The notes under the pieces are model-generated. The model searched no databases and was not told the DNA's origin. It was given only the letters and a program-made list of their open reading frames with translations. A stretch of DNA of 64,000 nt. Origin: Istiophorus platypterus (Eukaryota; Chordata; Actinopteri; Istiophoriformes; Istiophoridae). This document shows positions 49,584-63,760 of this stretch, in pieces. Position 1 is the stretch's first letter, and the number at the start of each line of letters is the position of its first letter. The stretch lies in contig CM029123.1 of the NCBI GenBank assembly GCA_016859345.1, forward strand, positions 3,869,501 through 3,933,500, written 5' to 3'. A program made the translations under genes and the position numbers.

Positions 49584-51987
49584 AGAGGAGTCTCCAGGGC
49601 ATTGGATTGTTCATAAAACCAAGTGAGGGCTGCAATGTAATGACTTCACTCACCTCCCGAAATCAAAATTAAAAAGTGGGACATCACAATGGACATAGCT
49701 ATTATCATTGTAATGGGGTAGCCACAATCTACCAGCTGCTGTGTATGTGAGTGCATGTTTTGTGTGTATTTGTGTGTGTGTGTGCTAAGGCCATCTTTGT
49801 CTTCCCTCACATCACCTTTAATCTAATGAATAAATACAAATACAAGACAAATATCACTGCTGTCAGGCAAAAACCTTCAAAATGCCAACTTGACAGGTTA
49901 GTATTAGTTCATTTAAAGTTGTAAGCCTTAAGATTATCTTTACATCCAATTCGATTTTTGACACTATTTATGGCTGCCATTTTCAGCAATAACCATGTTA
50001 TGAATTTGCATTGTGAAGCTAACTCTGCAAATGTGTTCACAAGAAAATAGCAGGGCCACAGACTATCTGAATTACAAACGGTTGTCCGTCATGAGCATTA
50101 AGGTGTCATTAGCTCTAAACCAACTTTTGTTGCACAATGTGTTGTCCAAAAACAGTTGAGGGTAAAAATATTTATAGCTGGGGAAGAGCAGACATGACAG
50201 CAACTCAAATGGACATAATGGCAAACACTTTTGATCAGTCTTTTTTTTTACTTTGTTCTTTTCCACTTCCAAAAATGTAATATGAGAACATGAGAGAGAA
50301 GTTCAAATATTATTTATCACCACCGCCTCTTGATTACCGCTGCATGGATTTTGACAGGCCTTTTGGTTTGTAGGTTTTCACACCTAGCCCCCGAAAACCC
50401 AGATGAGACCCAATCGAACAAGCACTTTGACTGAAGCACATTGACCCATTAAAAAACTGCACAGAGAATATGTCCTAGTGGATGAAACATTTAGTTGCTG
50501 GGGCCTTGATGTGAGTGACTGTTGTTCTGTCCTGAATCAATGCTTCTTGTAGTTGTGACCAGGTTTGTTCCCTAACTTTAACCAAGCAGTTATTATTTTA
50601 ACCATGACAATGACCCTATGAACTATTTTAAGCCAAACAATAAAACCAAAAGCTGGTGAATTCACACTTTTTCCGAAAAAGCAGAGGAAAAGATCCAATC
50701 ATGAATGTTTCTGTATGTCCTCCTTTGTAAAACACACAGCGATGAATCCTTTCGTCCACTGGTTTGTTTGGGTATGCTGGATAATATACAGGGTTTTTTT
50801 TTTCTTGTTGCATTTCTAACAGAGTGACTCAATGTGTAATTGCTGCCTCTAGTGGTTGATACACATTTCAAATTGAACTCTGGAACCTGTTTTTATTAAA
50901 ATGCACTTGCTATTAACACCAGTAACAACAGATGTTGCAAAACAAACCAGCAATTGAAAGTGTGAAAGAAAACTATGATATAGCTTTCAATTTACTATTG
51001 TAGCGCTCTCCATCTTTTGATTATGATTAGACTTCTTTCGGTAAAGTAATTGCTGAGCTCCTGGAACATGGAGACACCAAATAAGATTTAAATTGCAATT
51101 TACTGTAATTTTAGACCAAAATAGTTTAGAAGCCTTTTAACCCATTGAAGGCTGTGCAATCCTTCAAGTTAAAAATGTCGAGGTTTTCCCACAATATGCA
51201 GAACAGCACATTTGGCTTGACATTACAATGAATGATAGTAAAGAAGCAAATGACACTGAGTTTAGCATAAAGGACTAGTCATAGAGGTTTGAACCAGGAG
51301 CGTCAATTCCTGAGAAGCCTGAGTAAATGCTCTTAGGCAAATAGAGAAGGCCATAGCCATTTGGGTAAGTAGGGAGCAATTACACATGAGGATGATTTAG
51401 GGGGATGCTGTCACTGTGGTGAGGAGCCAGGACCTCTGTAGATGAAATGAAAATGGCCCATATAATGGCAGAAGTGACAACGCAGCCACTTTGGATGGAC
51501 TGACTATTACGGCACGTCAACACAGGAAAGACAAAGAGCAAAACTATGAGGACGGCAATTAGAGAACATGAAAGAAAATGGATTGTGGTGGCATCAGTGC
51601 TGAGGAGAATGTTACAGCAAAGGACTTCTGAGCAGGAGTTAATGCAGTGATTTATAGAATTTGTCTTCACAGACATGTATGTTATAAATTTCCTGACTGC
51701 AGTAATAGCAATAATGAGGTCACCAACTGTACAGTGTCATCTCAGCACTTTGGGGTTCAGGCATGGTATTGAGAGAGGTCACCCGCCCTGGCATTCTGAA
51801 TCATTAGGAGACGGCATCAGTCACCAAACATTAACTTAATGCAAATGTCAGTCTGACTTTGGCTACGTCTCTGTCTTGAGACAGCTCAACAATCTGAGAC
51901 GCTCAGATTAGAGCAGGGACTGTTAGTGATCAGTTGGGGGACGCCATCATTCAAAATCTACAGTAAATACAGTCCAGATATGAACAC

Positions 51988-52027
<40 letters not shown>

Positions 52028-52028
52028 T
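51988..52028. repeat. (CAT)n microsatellite
   Basis: About 13 CAT units. They give artefactual His, Asp or Met runs in the overlapping frames. Confidence 0.96.
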
Positions 52029-52079
52029 ATCCGCACGACCGTCATCATCATATTCATTATGTAAATATGTTCTCAACAT

Positions 52080-52680
52080 TTTGCAGTTTGAATCCTGGAT
52101 GGCACAGCAGGCCCTGTTTTGCATTTGCATGCGCATGTTTCAGTGTTTTCCGAGAACAAGTCACAGCGATTAACACAGGATTAATTGGCATCTTTATCTC
52201 ATTAGGGCCAATCTGATCAGAGTATGATGAGGTTTCAGTGTACTCCCATTTGTTTAAGCGGATTGTGGTAATTGCTGTCATTATTATGGGCTCTTTAGCG
52301 TCATCTGTGGGCCTCCTTTCCTTGCCTGGACCCCATAAAGCCCAGCCATGTGTCACGGCTCAGTTTAGTTAACCCCTGGAATGAGCCCAGTGGTGCCGGC
52401 ATGTGGTTAACGGCCAAGTGGTGATTAGCGCTCACACATCAACCCATTAACACGTCGCCTCCCTCTCAAACTGCCTTTGTGTTCACTCCTTATTACTGTT
52501 CTACCCTCCCCAAAATGAAAACTTTGCAGGCCCCACGTGTTTGTGTGTGTGTTTGGCTTGGGGGCTGGGTTTAGTACATGGTAGTGTGTTTTACAAAGCC
52601 CTGGGGCATCATTTTTCAATCTTGCAATGATGTACTTCATAACTGTGGCACATGCATGCAATAAAAAACAAACATGGATA
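52080..52680. promoter_or_regulatory. Strong candidate conserved non-coding element
   Basis: A 600-base, repeat-free, complex block. It holds an octamer ATTTGCAT (52123-52130), CAGCGATTAACACAGGATTA, CATTATTATGG, TAGTTAACCCC, GTGGTGATTAGCGC and CCCATTAACACG. It is the most enhancer-like stretch in the upstream desert, with many TAAT/GATTA cores spaced along its length and no coding frame. The call is by sequence character only. Confidence 0.42.
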
Positions 52681-55600
52681 TCACTTCAGAGACAGTAAGA
52701 GGGCATTATGGTTATTTCACATGCTGATATTAAGATTTGGAGAAGGGCGGATATTAGAAAAAAAGGGAAGAGGTTTTCCTCACTCCAAGAATATGTGTTT
52801 TACAGAATACGCACCATAATAAATATACCTTGGGTCTAAAGCATGCAGCATCAAAAAGCAGTATTTCTGAGAGAGGGAGCTATTACTTCAACATGAACTC
52901 AGATCTACAACCCACCAGAGAGAAGTAACAGATGGATATTGAGATATAGTGTACAATAGAAAAAGGGAGCCATTGATCCCGCAGAGTGCAAACTTTACAC
53001 TTGCTGCTAAGTTCTCTAAAGGGGGCAATCAAATTTTATATGCTCATAACTATTTCACCCCCTCTAAATGTTAACAACTGTGCACTCGTGCTATATGGCC
53101 CATCCCCTTTGTTGATCCACCCCAGTGATGAGCCCCGTCTTCATGGATTTGCAATATAAAAACAGTCTGAGCCTGTGTCATGTAATGAGCTGTCAGTGTT
53201 TCACCTTGACAACCAGTGTCTTAAAGTAAATTCATAGGGCCAATATACTGCCCTCACAAGTCAATCAAGTCCTCTGGGTGCTCTAAAAACATATGGGAGA
53301 AGATCTATCTATCAAACTCTTTGAACAAGGGCAGTACTTAGACACCCAGGAGGTGCTCTGATATATCGTCTACTCTTCTCTGTTGCAACTTTACATCTTG
53401 GGAAGGCCGACAATTTGTTGAAAGAAGAAGTATTAGGGAGTGTAACTACTGCTGTTAATCTTGACTCTGAACCTTGAAATTATTTGAAAATTACTGATAA
53501 TTCCATGAAATCAAACTATGCTTTCTTTGTATTTCCAAAAAAACCCCACCCATAGTGCCACATGAATTCTACAGTTTGTAAAGTTAATTGATTACGACAT
53601 CCATTAAAGACCCACACATGTTGAGACTTTTCTATTTTTTAGACCCTTTTGGCACATGAGGAGACATAAAAAATTTGTTCTGGGCTTTGAGAAGGGGACA
53701 AATACTTACTGAGTGTGTTGTGAAGGAGAAATAGTAAAAACTAGACAACTATGAGCTCTGTCAGAGCCCTGACAACCTATCCTTATGTGACAGCAGCCAG
53801 CACCAGTTGTATCCACTCACCTATGCCTCTAAGCACACACACAGCTTTGATTTCCTTAAATTCCTCAAAATGCATCCCCCCACCTCGCCCACCCCCCTCC
53901 GTCACACAGACCACAACGACGACGACAACACACTCCACCCTACCGCCTCTCATCTTCCCTAACACAATCTGAGAAGGCGCGTAGCCATCTGTACCTCCGG
54001 GGAAGCTTCCTCTTCTTCAAAGAGCAACATGATCAGTATTATGGCATCTGAAAGACACTCTCCATGACAGGGGAGAGTAAATCCGTCACATGGTTGAAGA
54101 CTGACACACTTGTAAAAAGGCACATCAACACCCACAGGAAAGCTTTAAGCTCCCCAAAGCATTAAACACACTCTGTCCTGTTGTTTAGGATGCGACGTCA
54201 CCTGTTCTAGCCTTTCTGTTTCTTTAATTTCTCAATAAGTTTACTTGTGATAATGTGGAAAAGCACTACTCTCAGAAACAAAACTTCCAGTAAACATTTG
54301 TCTGGTTATAACTGAATACAACTGAACATTCTTTGAATTAATAAATAAGGTTTATATGCAAAGTGAACATTCAAGGGGAACAATAAACAACACCGTAAAA
54401 ACTGTAGACTGCAGGAGAGTTACAAAATAATACAAGAAAAATACAATAAATGATATTAAATATATCATATTTGACATAAAGCGAGAACTAATTAGATTTT
54501 CACTTTTACTAAAGAAATTGGATGTTTAGAGAAATAAAAATATCATGTGAATGAAAATAGACTGACAAAGTTTTCCCCTTTCCTTAGGACTTACCTGTGT
54601 GATTATTGGATATTTTATCCAAGTCAACTTCATATTCATCTATTTCTAGAAAACAGGATTCATTTATTGTAGTTCACATTCAGTAATGATCAGGGGTTAA
54701 AGTGGGTTTTGGCAGGTGGGGGAGCCCTAGAATTATACCAGGGTTAGGGTGGGGAACTACCAACACACATTATTAGACCTACTTATTAATTGAAGGTGCT
54801 GGAAGATCCCTCTGGCCCACCTCAACCCCGCGTCATAATAAGTACATTACTGGGATATGCAATATATTTTCAAATAATTACATTCAAAAGTAGAATTATA
54901 TTTAGTGAAAACTGCTATGTAGTTATGGTAACAATGGCAAACTGCTGGTAAGATATGATGATAAAAGCTGAAAATAACACAAATAATCTAAATTGATCCT
55001 GTCGTTAGTACTCTGTCTCCTTTTAGCTGCTTAGCCAATGTTAAGAAATGTTATAGTTTCACAGAGTCTGTCAGGAGAGCTGCTGCTCAGCTCTGAATGT
55101 CTGGGCATACTGATTACAGTGATTAAAATATTATGTGATGAACTTAAAGTACAAACGAGGGATTCTGACTGTTGTTTACTCCCTACTAGTGTTAGCTGTT
55201 CACAAAATAAAGGTTGATACAGCTTATAAAGTCTAAGAATCAAAAGCCCACCAGCAACATTGCTCCTGCCCTTTGTTTTCTGGAAACAGCTGGGCACCGG
55301 GTGAGCTCTGTTTGCTGAATTTCAAGCCTTACTAATAAGATGTGCTCATTTATTTTTATTTTCTTTACAATTATACATTGTGCTATATATCTTTATTGTG
55401 TATAAAGCTATGCAATTTCAAAAAATACAATGCTGCCAGTCAAAAAAAGCATTTTTGGCACAGACACTTCACTAATACTGGATACATCAGACAGCAGCAT
55501 TGCATCCCATAATGCAGCCAATAATGCAGTCAATATACTTTGTGGTAAACTTCAGGGATCATGCGCTCAATTACAGTTGAAGCACTGCGAGGCACCGACA

Positions 55601-57866
55601 GCAAATGTCTCTGATGCAGCAGAAATATTCATATCAGTGGTGCCCTACAGAATCCAATAGGCCTGGCTGTCTTTGAGGAGAGACAGATGAATAATCAGAG
55701 CGGGGAGGAGGGGGGGATCCAAAACGAGAAGCACTTTGGTGGAAAAAAAAAGAAAAAACTGAAAAAAGCGGAGCAGCCTTTGCTCTGCTGGGTCTTTGAA
55801 GTCCTTCCTCCAGCAGACACTGGTATACAGACTCACACAAGGCACACAAGCTCCCCCTCTCTCTCCTCCTCTGTTTTCTCTTGACTCTCTCTTTCTTCTC
55901 CCTCTTTCATCTCCTCCACATCCCTTCATCTCTACCCTTGGTTTGCTCCAGGGATCCCCTCTGTCCCCTAGTACTTACCACTCGTTTGCTGTCCAGGCTT
56001 TGATATGTGTTCGCAGAAAGATCAACAGCATACTTTGGATCCATTTCTCCAGCTACCACGGCTTTAATAACAGCAACAAAGCCAAGGCTTTTCAACTGTA
56101 CTGACTCACATCTATTTGTTATTCATAGCCACTATCATTTCCCCAAAGCAATGAAACATATGCATGCTGAGCTGACTTCATGATTTCTCTAAAACATGAA
56201 AAGAGAGCATACACTGTGTGGGTTTCTCAAAAGTAGTGAGCACCACTCTGAACACAAGTTCAGTGAAGAGAAAGTTGACTCTGAACTGTGTGTTCTGAGC
56301 TCTCGCAGTCAGTACAGGCCATATTAAAGCTATAAATTAAGGTAAATGATTAGGTTTAAACAACAGATCAAAACAAATCTTGCAAAAATTGGGTTTATAA
56401 AACACTGATAAGCATCAAAAGCTCAAATTTTAACCACAGGCACAGTCATATGTGAATGCACACAGTATACTGTGGTTTGGCCATGCAGACAAATGCAGCC
56501 TGGTTCTGTCTCAGTAAAGGTTCTGCGAGCCTCCAGGCCAGTCATCACACCAGGCATGAATCATGGAAATGTCAAGTACAAAGTCTGCCACAGAACACAC
56601 TCTAGAGCCTCTGTACTAAGAGGCACCAACCACACTAAAGCACAATACCAGAACAGTATCTGTATTAGTAGAACTAGAACAATAATTATCTCATTTTTTT
56701 CTAAAGGACAAATGCAATCAGTTTGATCACTTTTTGGGGGAAGTGGAGTTATAGGTTGTCCACTGGCACCACAAACAGCCAATCAAATAGATGGAGTAAT
56801 GTTAATCTCTCTCATCCTTCTGGTGTATACAACTACACATCAAGGAGCAGATTTTTGTGATTAAAAATGTTTTCTCATTTTGTTGATAGAAAAGGTAGGC
56901 AGCAATATTTCTTTAAAATATATTTGCTGTTGCAAATTATTGGTATGTAAATGTTATTTCCAGCGGACAAGGTTGGAACGAGAGACTCAGTTATCAAGTC
57001 TGGCAAAAATATGACAAAAGTAATATCAACTTCACCCGTTTAACAGCTTCTTTCCACAACATCTTATGAAACAGCTAGCAAATGGACACTGAGCTGAGAT
57101 TACTTAGTCATATATATTGATCCCAAGGTCAAGACTTCAGTATTTAGATCTAGAGGACAAATATATTTTTGAGGACCGATGTGATCCAAACCTGCCTGTA
57201 AAAGATGCAGAAAATATTGTTAATCATGCCGTTATAAGTTTTTAAGTGTAAGACCATTCCTCAGGTTCATTTCCTCTCTTTTCTGTTCTATTACTAACTA
57301 GAATGGCAGTCAGTAAAGCAAATACCAAGGCCAAATATTGACAAAAGTGTTGAAAATGCCCAAACTTGCAATGTTAAGGAAATTAATGAAAAAATTTTGA
57401 ATCGCCCCTTTAACCATCCACTATGAAATTTAATGGGTTTTTCCCTGGTCCATGTCCCATCCCTCTGACAAGTTTGGTACAAATCAGTTCCGCATTTTTT
57501 TGTAGCCCCGATGACAAATAAAAAAACAAACCAACAAACATGCACAAAAAATATTAATCTCCTTGGCACAGTTAATAAGAAAGGTCCCTCAACTTTGCTA
57601 AGGTCAAAGGCAGAAAACTGAAAACTGATGACATCGACAGAGAGTGAGATTTTATCCTTAGTTTAATTCATAGCAATTGATTTTACAAGATCAATAAGTA
57701 TGAGCTTGTTGTTTTATAGTTAAAGTTGTTCTATTGACTAAACTGTTGGTTTCAAGCAAAGTTTTAATGATGTGGCATTTTACTGGGCTCTCATTTAACA
57801 AAAATAGCATACTCTACACTATAATGATGAAAATGCATAATAACAATATCAGCCATATCATCTACT

Positions 57867-57910
57867 AGTAGGAGGCAGGCAGTCTAATCCACTGTGCTAC
57901 ACTGCTCTTT
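57867..57910 (-). mobile_element. tRNA-like SINE head fragment (weak)
   Basis: On the minus strand TAGCACAGTGG (57899-57889) is a perfect pol III A box, followed by ATTAGACTGCCTGCCTCC, as in tRNA-derived SINE heads. No B box follows, so only a 5' fragment is present. Confidence 0.35.
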
Positions 57911-57999
57911 CTATCTAAAGAGGCAGGAATAATGATGCATACAATGGATACAGGTCAGAGGATGAGTTTAAGACAACTGAGGTGTGTCACTCAGCTCTT

Positions 58000-58340
58000 C
58001 TACAAGGCTGTTCACTTAATTAAAGCCCGTTGATTAAAGCTCTAATGCTTAAACAGGAGGGGATACAATGTTCCCTTGCTCTCAGCGAGGACATACAGCA
58101 CTAACCTTTATTCTATATCACCTTAAGGAAATGAGGCAGATGATTAGGAAGGCGTTAGTGGGCTGCTATTTTTACACTTCACTCTCTGTCTCTCTCTTTC
58201 TGTCTTATCATCGCTTTCTTCTTGTTTCAGGAAACAAATTGTTAATAAGTGCTGGCCCAGGAAGTGTAGTTACCTACAGGGCATCATGGCACACTGTAAA
58301 TGGGAGCAAAGTTAGCTGGGTAACATAGAGTCGCACACCA
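58000..58340. promoter_or_regulatory. Candidate conserved non-coding element (weak)
   Basis: CACTTAATTAAAGCCCG and TTGATTAAAGCTCTAATGC give three homeodomain-type cores within 50 bases. A complex stretch with GCATCATGGCACAC follows to 58325. Confidence 0.27.
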
Positions 58341-61300
58341 CGCGAGTCAAACTTCTTTATGGTGACAACAAATGTATGAAGCATCAAATTGTGATCTGTG
58401 ACAGATTGCCAGCAACTGCAGCAGGTACAGTTTGCCATATATGAATGCTCCCCTCCGACAGATGGATCAAAGATGTGCAGTGCACAGCAAATCTGGAACT
58501 CTTAATAATTCAGCAACTTCTTGTGTGACATTGACTGCAGTTTAGCTCACTCTCAAAACTGGGCACAGATGGAAAAGCAGACGCGTCTCTTACAGCAAAC
58601 ACTACACTAACAGGAGAAGTCCCAAAAGAGAGCAGAGAAGAAGTGAAATAGGTAAGGACAGACAGACTGCTGCTTGAGCCCCCTGAGACCCAGGGAGACT
58701 GCTCCTCAGCTGCGCCTGTTCAACTGCTAACAGCTTGAGCTGCTGTGCCACATGCTGCGAGAGACACTTCCTCCTGTTCACCAGTTTAATTTGTGCTGAA
58801 ATTAGAGTACAGCCAAAATCTAGCAGGTCCAAAATTTGTGACCGGACAAAAAAACAGCAGAAGTTAACCCTACTAGGCTCAAAAAATGGATTTTCTATCA
58901 TACAATATTTAGCATACAGTACAGCATCCTATAGGTAAAAAGCTAATCAGCGAATTTGAATTGCAAATGCTTCTCAGAAGTGGAATTTAGCCTTTTTTAT
59001 TATAAATTTGAGTAAAGTTAATTTACCCTTCACATTTATAAACATAGACTGTACTACAAATAACAAGTGAACATGACAACGTTCACCTCTTGTTCAGTGT
59101 GAATTAAGCAGGTTTGTTAAAGGGGTTTGTGCCATCTCCATATTTCCACCGGCGAAGAAACACAGACTTGGACTGAACAATTTTATTTTTTTCATTGCAT
59201 GTAATGTTTAGTGCTTCACTGGCAGGTTCAGAATAGCAATAATATTTTCACATATAGGTTTAAAAATTTAACAATTGCGGTGACCCTTTGAGTTCCACAA
59301 TTGTACATTATTTTAAAGTTTTCACCATCCCCCACCAGTTATGGAAGGAAGAGCACTTCATTCAGAGGCAGTAAGGAAACTGAACAATGGACCCAGAATA
59401 AACTTCTGAAGAAAGCAGGTTCACATTTCAAAGCTTAAGAGGTGTTCATCCGAGGCCGAGAGTCCGGTCACTCAACAGCACTGCATCACTTCCTACGCTC
59501 AACGCTGCCTCTGTGACAATGTTTACTACTGTAGATTCACATGTTACAGTTTTTTATTAAATGATACTAAACAAGGAAACAGCATTATCTCAGTGAAATT
59601 AAAAAAAATATGTCAGACAGACTTAAGATGTGGGCATTGTTTGTTTTGGGGGTTTTTTCCATGTGGTTTGGGTTATGGTGAATCTTATTGATCTTTGTTT
59701 GACAAAACCATAAGATTAGAGCTCAAGCATTTTGGGAATCAACTTACCTTTCTGATGCAATAGCGGTTTTATCAGACAGAGATTTCAATTTGTCACATCA
59801 GGGAGAGCGCCTGTAAACAAGGCTGGTGGCTACGCGCAGTACCTGGGCCAGGGAACATGTAATCTAAATGGAATACACCAACTGTTAATATTATTGGTAA
59901 ACCTTTTTTTCTGCTATGAATTGTCAAACATCTGTTTTAGGAAAAGGGTCTGTTGACAGTAAAACACCAGAACATCGTGGAATTAATTAAAACTTTTAAC
60001 ATTTTTTAAAGCTAAGCTTTGCCAATATAAAGTTCTACAAAAAAAAAGAAAAAGCCAGTTATATTTAATTAAACGTTTACTTCTGAGGGGCCGGTAAAAG
60101 CATATTAACAAGGCCCACTGAGATTGGCCCAGTTCTTCCAGAACAGCACCTGGTGGTTTTAAGAAGTGCTAGCTGAACTGCTGTCATGGAAGAACTTAAC
60201 TAATATCCGTCTTTTTGCCAATGGATATTTTAGTACAAACCATTATAGAATAATACAGATGTAATAGACTGCTACTTTAGTTAGGTCATTAAAAATCTAG
60301 CTGAAGTTTTGTTAGTTTTGTTAGTTTAAAATTTAGCAAGTAATAAACTTGACTAGCTAACAAATAGGATACAGAGAGACAGTGCAACTCCCTGTGTTGC
60401 TGTGCAGCAGTTTTTTTTTGTTATGGGCAGAGCATAGGTTGGAAGCTTGTTTAGGCTCATCCTTTGTACAGTCTTAGATATTTAACACCCAACTATATTC
60501 ACGAAGGCATTTCCATTATATCAGAATCAATTTATCAATAACATACAGTGAAGAATACAATGATCAGTTTCCTATGTCTGATTAAAAGCTAGCATATCCA
60601 GTAGATAGCACTAAGGTAGAATACACTGCCAAGCTGAGGTTTAGAGGTGGAACTGTAACAGTTACAATCGTTATCTAATATTTGAGATAAAATAATGGCT
60701 TTAATCCAATTGTATTCCTATGGAAATATTGTAGTCTACTCTTCGACGATAATCATAACATACCATGATGTCTGATCCATCCTGGTGCACAGACAGAGAA
60801 TCATTTGACTGTACTGTCATGGTTACACTATAATACTACAGCCTTAGGAAAACACATGACATACCATGTGTGGGAACATTTTTCAAAAGATGGCTTTCAG
60901 TGCCATATCTGCTTCTCAGACAGTTGCCCACTAATTATAACACAAACAAAAGCACCAGTTGTACAGTATGTCAAGAGTTAGTCAACAAGGGTGAGACTGG
61001 CTTTTTCTGTCTGAAGAGTAAGCCAAATATAAGCCGAAAGAATGAAGAGAAATAAAACTTAACGACCTTCACAAAGAGAAGATAAGGGCAAGTTTGCTGA
61101 CAACAGTTTTCATGAGAACAATTCGATTTCTTTGGTAGAAATCAGCTCTGTTGACATGGAGGTCTTTACAGAATCCAGAGTAACTGCAATGTGATCCCAT
61201 GCGATTGCATTCAAATAGCGTGCAACTTCCAGGACATTTTGCATGTCATGTGTACGCATTTCAAGCTTTTTGCATGTCATTTAATACCCTTTAGTCCTGC

Positions 61301-61345
61301 GTGTTATTTCATGCCATTTTGGTTAGGGTTAAGGGTTACTTTTTA

Positions 61346-61634
61346 GTGGGTGGCTGTGTCTCAGGAGGTAGAGCCAGTTGTCAACTCACTGGAGGGTCAG
61401 TGGTTTGCTCCTCCAGTCCACATGTGGAGGTTTGCTTGGGCAGGATACCGAACATTAAATTACCCCTAATGGCTGTGAGACCAGTATGTGTAAGTGTGTA
61501 TGTGTGTGTGCCTGTCTGTGTGTGTGAATGTGATGTATGAATGTGTGTGAATGAGTGAATGTGGCAATTGTGTAAAGCACTTTGAGTGGTCATCAAAGAC
61601 TAGAAAAGCGCTATATAAGTACAGACCATTTAAG
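61346..61634 (+). mobile_element. tRNA-headed SINE-like repeat
   Basis: The head GTCTCAGGAGGTAGAGCC resembles a tRNA A box and GTGGTTTGCTCC a B box. They are followed by CCAGTCCACATGTGGAGG, TTGGGCAGGATACCGAAC, a TG-rich middle and the tail AAAGCACTTTGAGTGGTC with AAAAGCGCTATATAAGTAC. This order and tail are those of an interspersed repeat abundant in percomorph fishes. The copy looks nearly complete and moderately diverged. Confidence 0.72.
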
Positions 61635-63217
61635 AATTACGTGGTGTCAAATGACACGGGAAAAGAAAAGAAATGCGTAGAGATAACAGGCAAAATGACT
61701 TAAGGAAATATGTTATTCATACCCCATTTGGTGAGACAAATAATACCACTTGATGGCACAAGATTGAGCAACTATTTCAGCAAAAGATGTATAGCAGATG
61801 AATTTTTCATTGCCTTGAATGAAATTTAATTTCTCCGAAAATGTATTGGGTGGAGACAGAAGTTTCAGAGAAAAATCTCTCAAAACCTGGGCAAAAATTC
61901 CATGGTGTGTTGCCAAATACATCTCTTGTAATTTGGCAAAACCAGCTTTTTAATTATGTGAATGCCAGTGCCATATTCACTTCATGTGGGATGGCAGCAG
62001 TGACGAAGATTCCCATAGTAATGGCTCATGTTATTTGGCAACTTAAGATAGTGACTGCCAGGGGTTTTTTTGTTTTATTTTTTTGCACACTGAGTGAATA
62101 GTTACCCAAAGATGAGCTATGGTTGTAGGATTGGCAGAGTTGTTCAGATGAGTAAAACAAACACACACCAGTCGTAGGAATAAACCCATTTACCCCAAAT
62201 ACCCCATATGGGACAATGCCACACTCTCAATTTACATCCAGTGAAGTATCTGAGGTAGTGTGTCCTTTATGCAACGCGGCGGAAAGTTAGGTTGTGGTGG
62301 TGGTTGGGTGTGTAGCGTGTGTTGCCGAACCCTAACCATGAGCTAATCTTAACCATTTTGTAGTTGCAATGTGCAGATAATGTCTGCTTTGTCCAGTGAT
62401 AGGGTTTAACAAATGGTGTGAGGGATTTAAATTGCATTCAGTTAGGATTTAGTGGCCTTAAATGGAAAACTCTGGCTAAACAAAAAAAGACATATTGAAG
62501 CTTTTTGAAAAAACTTTATACTCCTTGCCATGATTTCTTCTAAAATGAACATGTCTTAAAAATATGTACTAGCATAAGCTCACCGAATGACACAAAACAC
62601 AGAATACTCTTTAATTTCTCTTTGATAATCTCGAATGTATTCTAAAACTCACAAGGAACCATTGAAGATACTTTGTAACAGTCTTGGTTGGCCAACAAGA
62701 TGCTGCTTTTTGGCTGATCTGCAGGTTATCCAAGGTTTCCTTAAGGGGGAAGAGCCTTGAAGTTGTTGAGTCTGCTGCTGATACACTCGTGCATTTTCTG
62801 TTAGGGAGAGAAACAGCTTAGGGGCTTGATGATTTTTTTGCCAGAAATTTTTTTGTTTGCTAATTGCCTTTCTGCATCTTTGCTGTAATAAATTAAATCT
62901 CTTTCCCCTTTTTTTGTCCAGTTAAGACAATTTGTGTAGCCCATGAACCGAGACTGCCATTGCCCTTAACTAGTTAATCAAAAGAGATAACACTGAAGAA
63001 TTTGTGTAAAATTATGTTCAATAATTACCATTGTTCAAAAAAAGAATACAGTATAGTCAGTGATTATATGTGCACGTTAACAAAGATCCAAACATACTTT
63101 CTTTATGACTATAGGGAGGAGGCCTGACTTCTCAGAGCCTGTTGGCAACAAGAGAAACTTCCACACAACTTGGCACAGCTCCTTCAAGACCTCTGAAAAC
63201 CCCTGGCAGTGCATGAA

Positions 63218-63218
<1 letters not shown>

Positions 63219-63258
<40 letters not shown>
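63219..63258. repeat. (CA)n microsatellite
   Basis: Twenty CA units followed by TGCATACACAC. Confidence 0.97.
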
Positions 63259-63260
<2 letters not shown>

Positions 63261-63399
63261 CATACACACTTCATAAGGATAACTTCCACTTCAGCTGGTT
63301 AGGTACACTGCCTGGTCTCTCTGTTTTTCTCACACTTTTTTTCCCCATTTCACTCTTTCTTTTTCTCACTGCCTATCTCACGGACATCCCCGGGGCACC

Positions 63400-63760
63400 A
63401 GTAGTTGTTAGTGTCTCGTAGTTGAGGTGGCAGCGGGGGCTGAGGAGCACCATGGTCTCATTACCTCCACGCGCTCACCCTGCAGCCTGCAGTGGGGGCC
63501 TGAGATGAGGGGTGGCGGACGGAGCCTGATTTGTTTTGATGGTGCGCACATAACGAGGCTCCCTAGTGTTACTCCGCGTCCCTGAGCAGCGCCCCGAGGA
63601 GCCTGACGCGCGTACGACGCCATGGCTGCATGAACGCCTTGCCGCGGCGTCCTCAGCAAAACTCACAAAGGTCAGGGAGTAATGTCTGCTGAATTTCTGT
63701 GTCCTCAGGGCTTTTCTCATTAGCAACCCGGAGTGGGTGGATCTTCAGCATCAATCAAGA
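63400..63760. promoter_or_regulatory. CpG-rich block, possible distal promoter or CNE
   Basis: This is the most CpG-dense stretch of the upstream region (ACTCCGCGTCCCTGAGCAGC, GACGCGCGTACGACGCC, TTGCCGCGGCGTCC). It is flanked by ordinary AT-rich sequence. Two overlapping minus-strand frames of 83 residues match no family, so I do not call a gene. It could be a promoter of an unannotated transcript or a conserved regulatory island. The remaining 240 bases to the window edge show nothing recognisable. Confidence 0.35.

Noticed and set aside
50842..50863. Minus-strand CCACTAGAGGCAGC as a CTCF site
   Set aside because: It lacks one G of the core, putting the downstream half out of register.
51926..52216. 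Plus-strand frame with a His run, and a minus-strand Asp-run frame
   Set aside because: Both derive from the CAT microsatellite at 51988-52028.
63408..63726. Two overlapping 83-residue minus-strand frames in the CpG-rich block
   Set aside because: Open frames are expected in GC-rich DNA. Neither resembles a known protein, so the block is listed as possibly regulatory.
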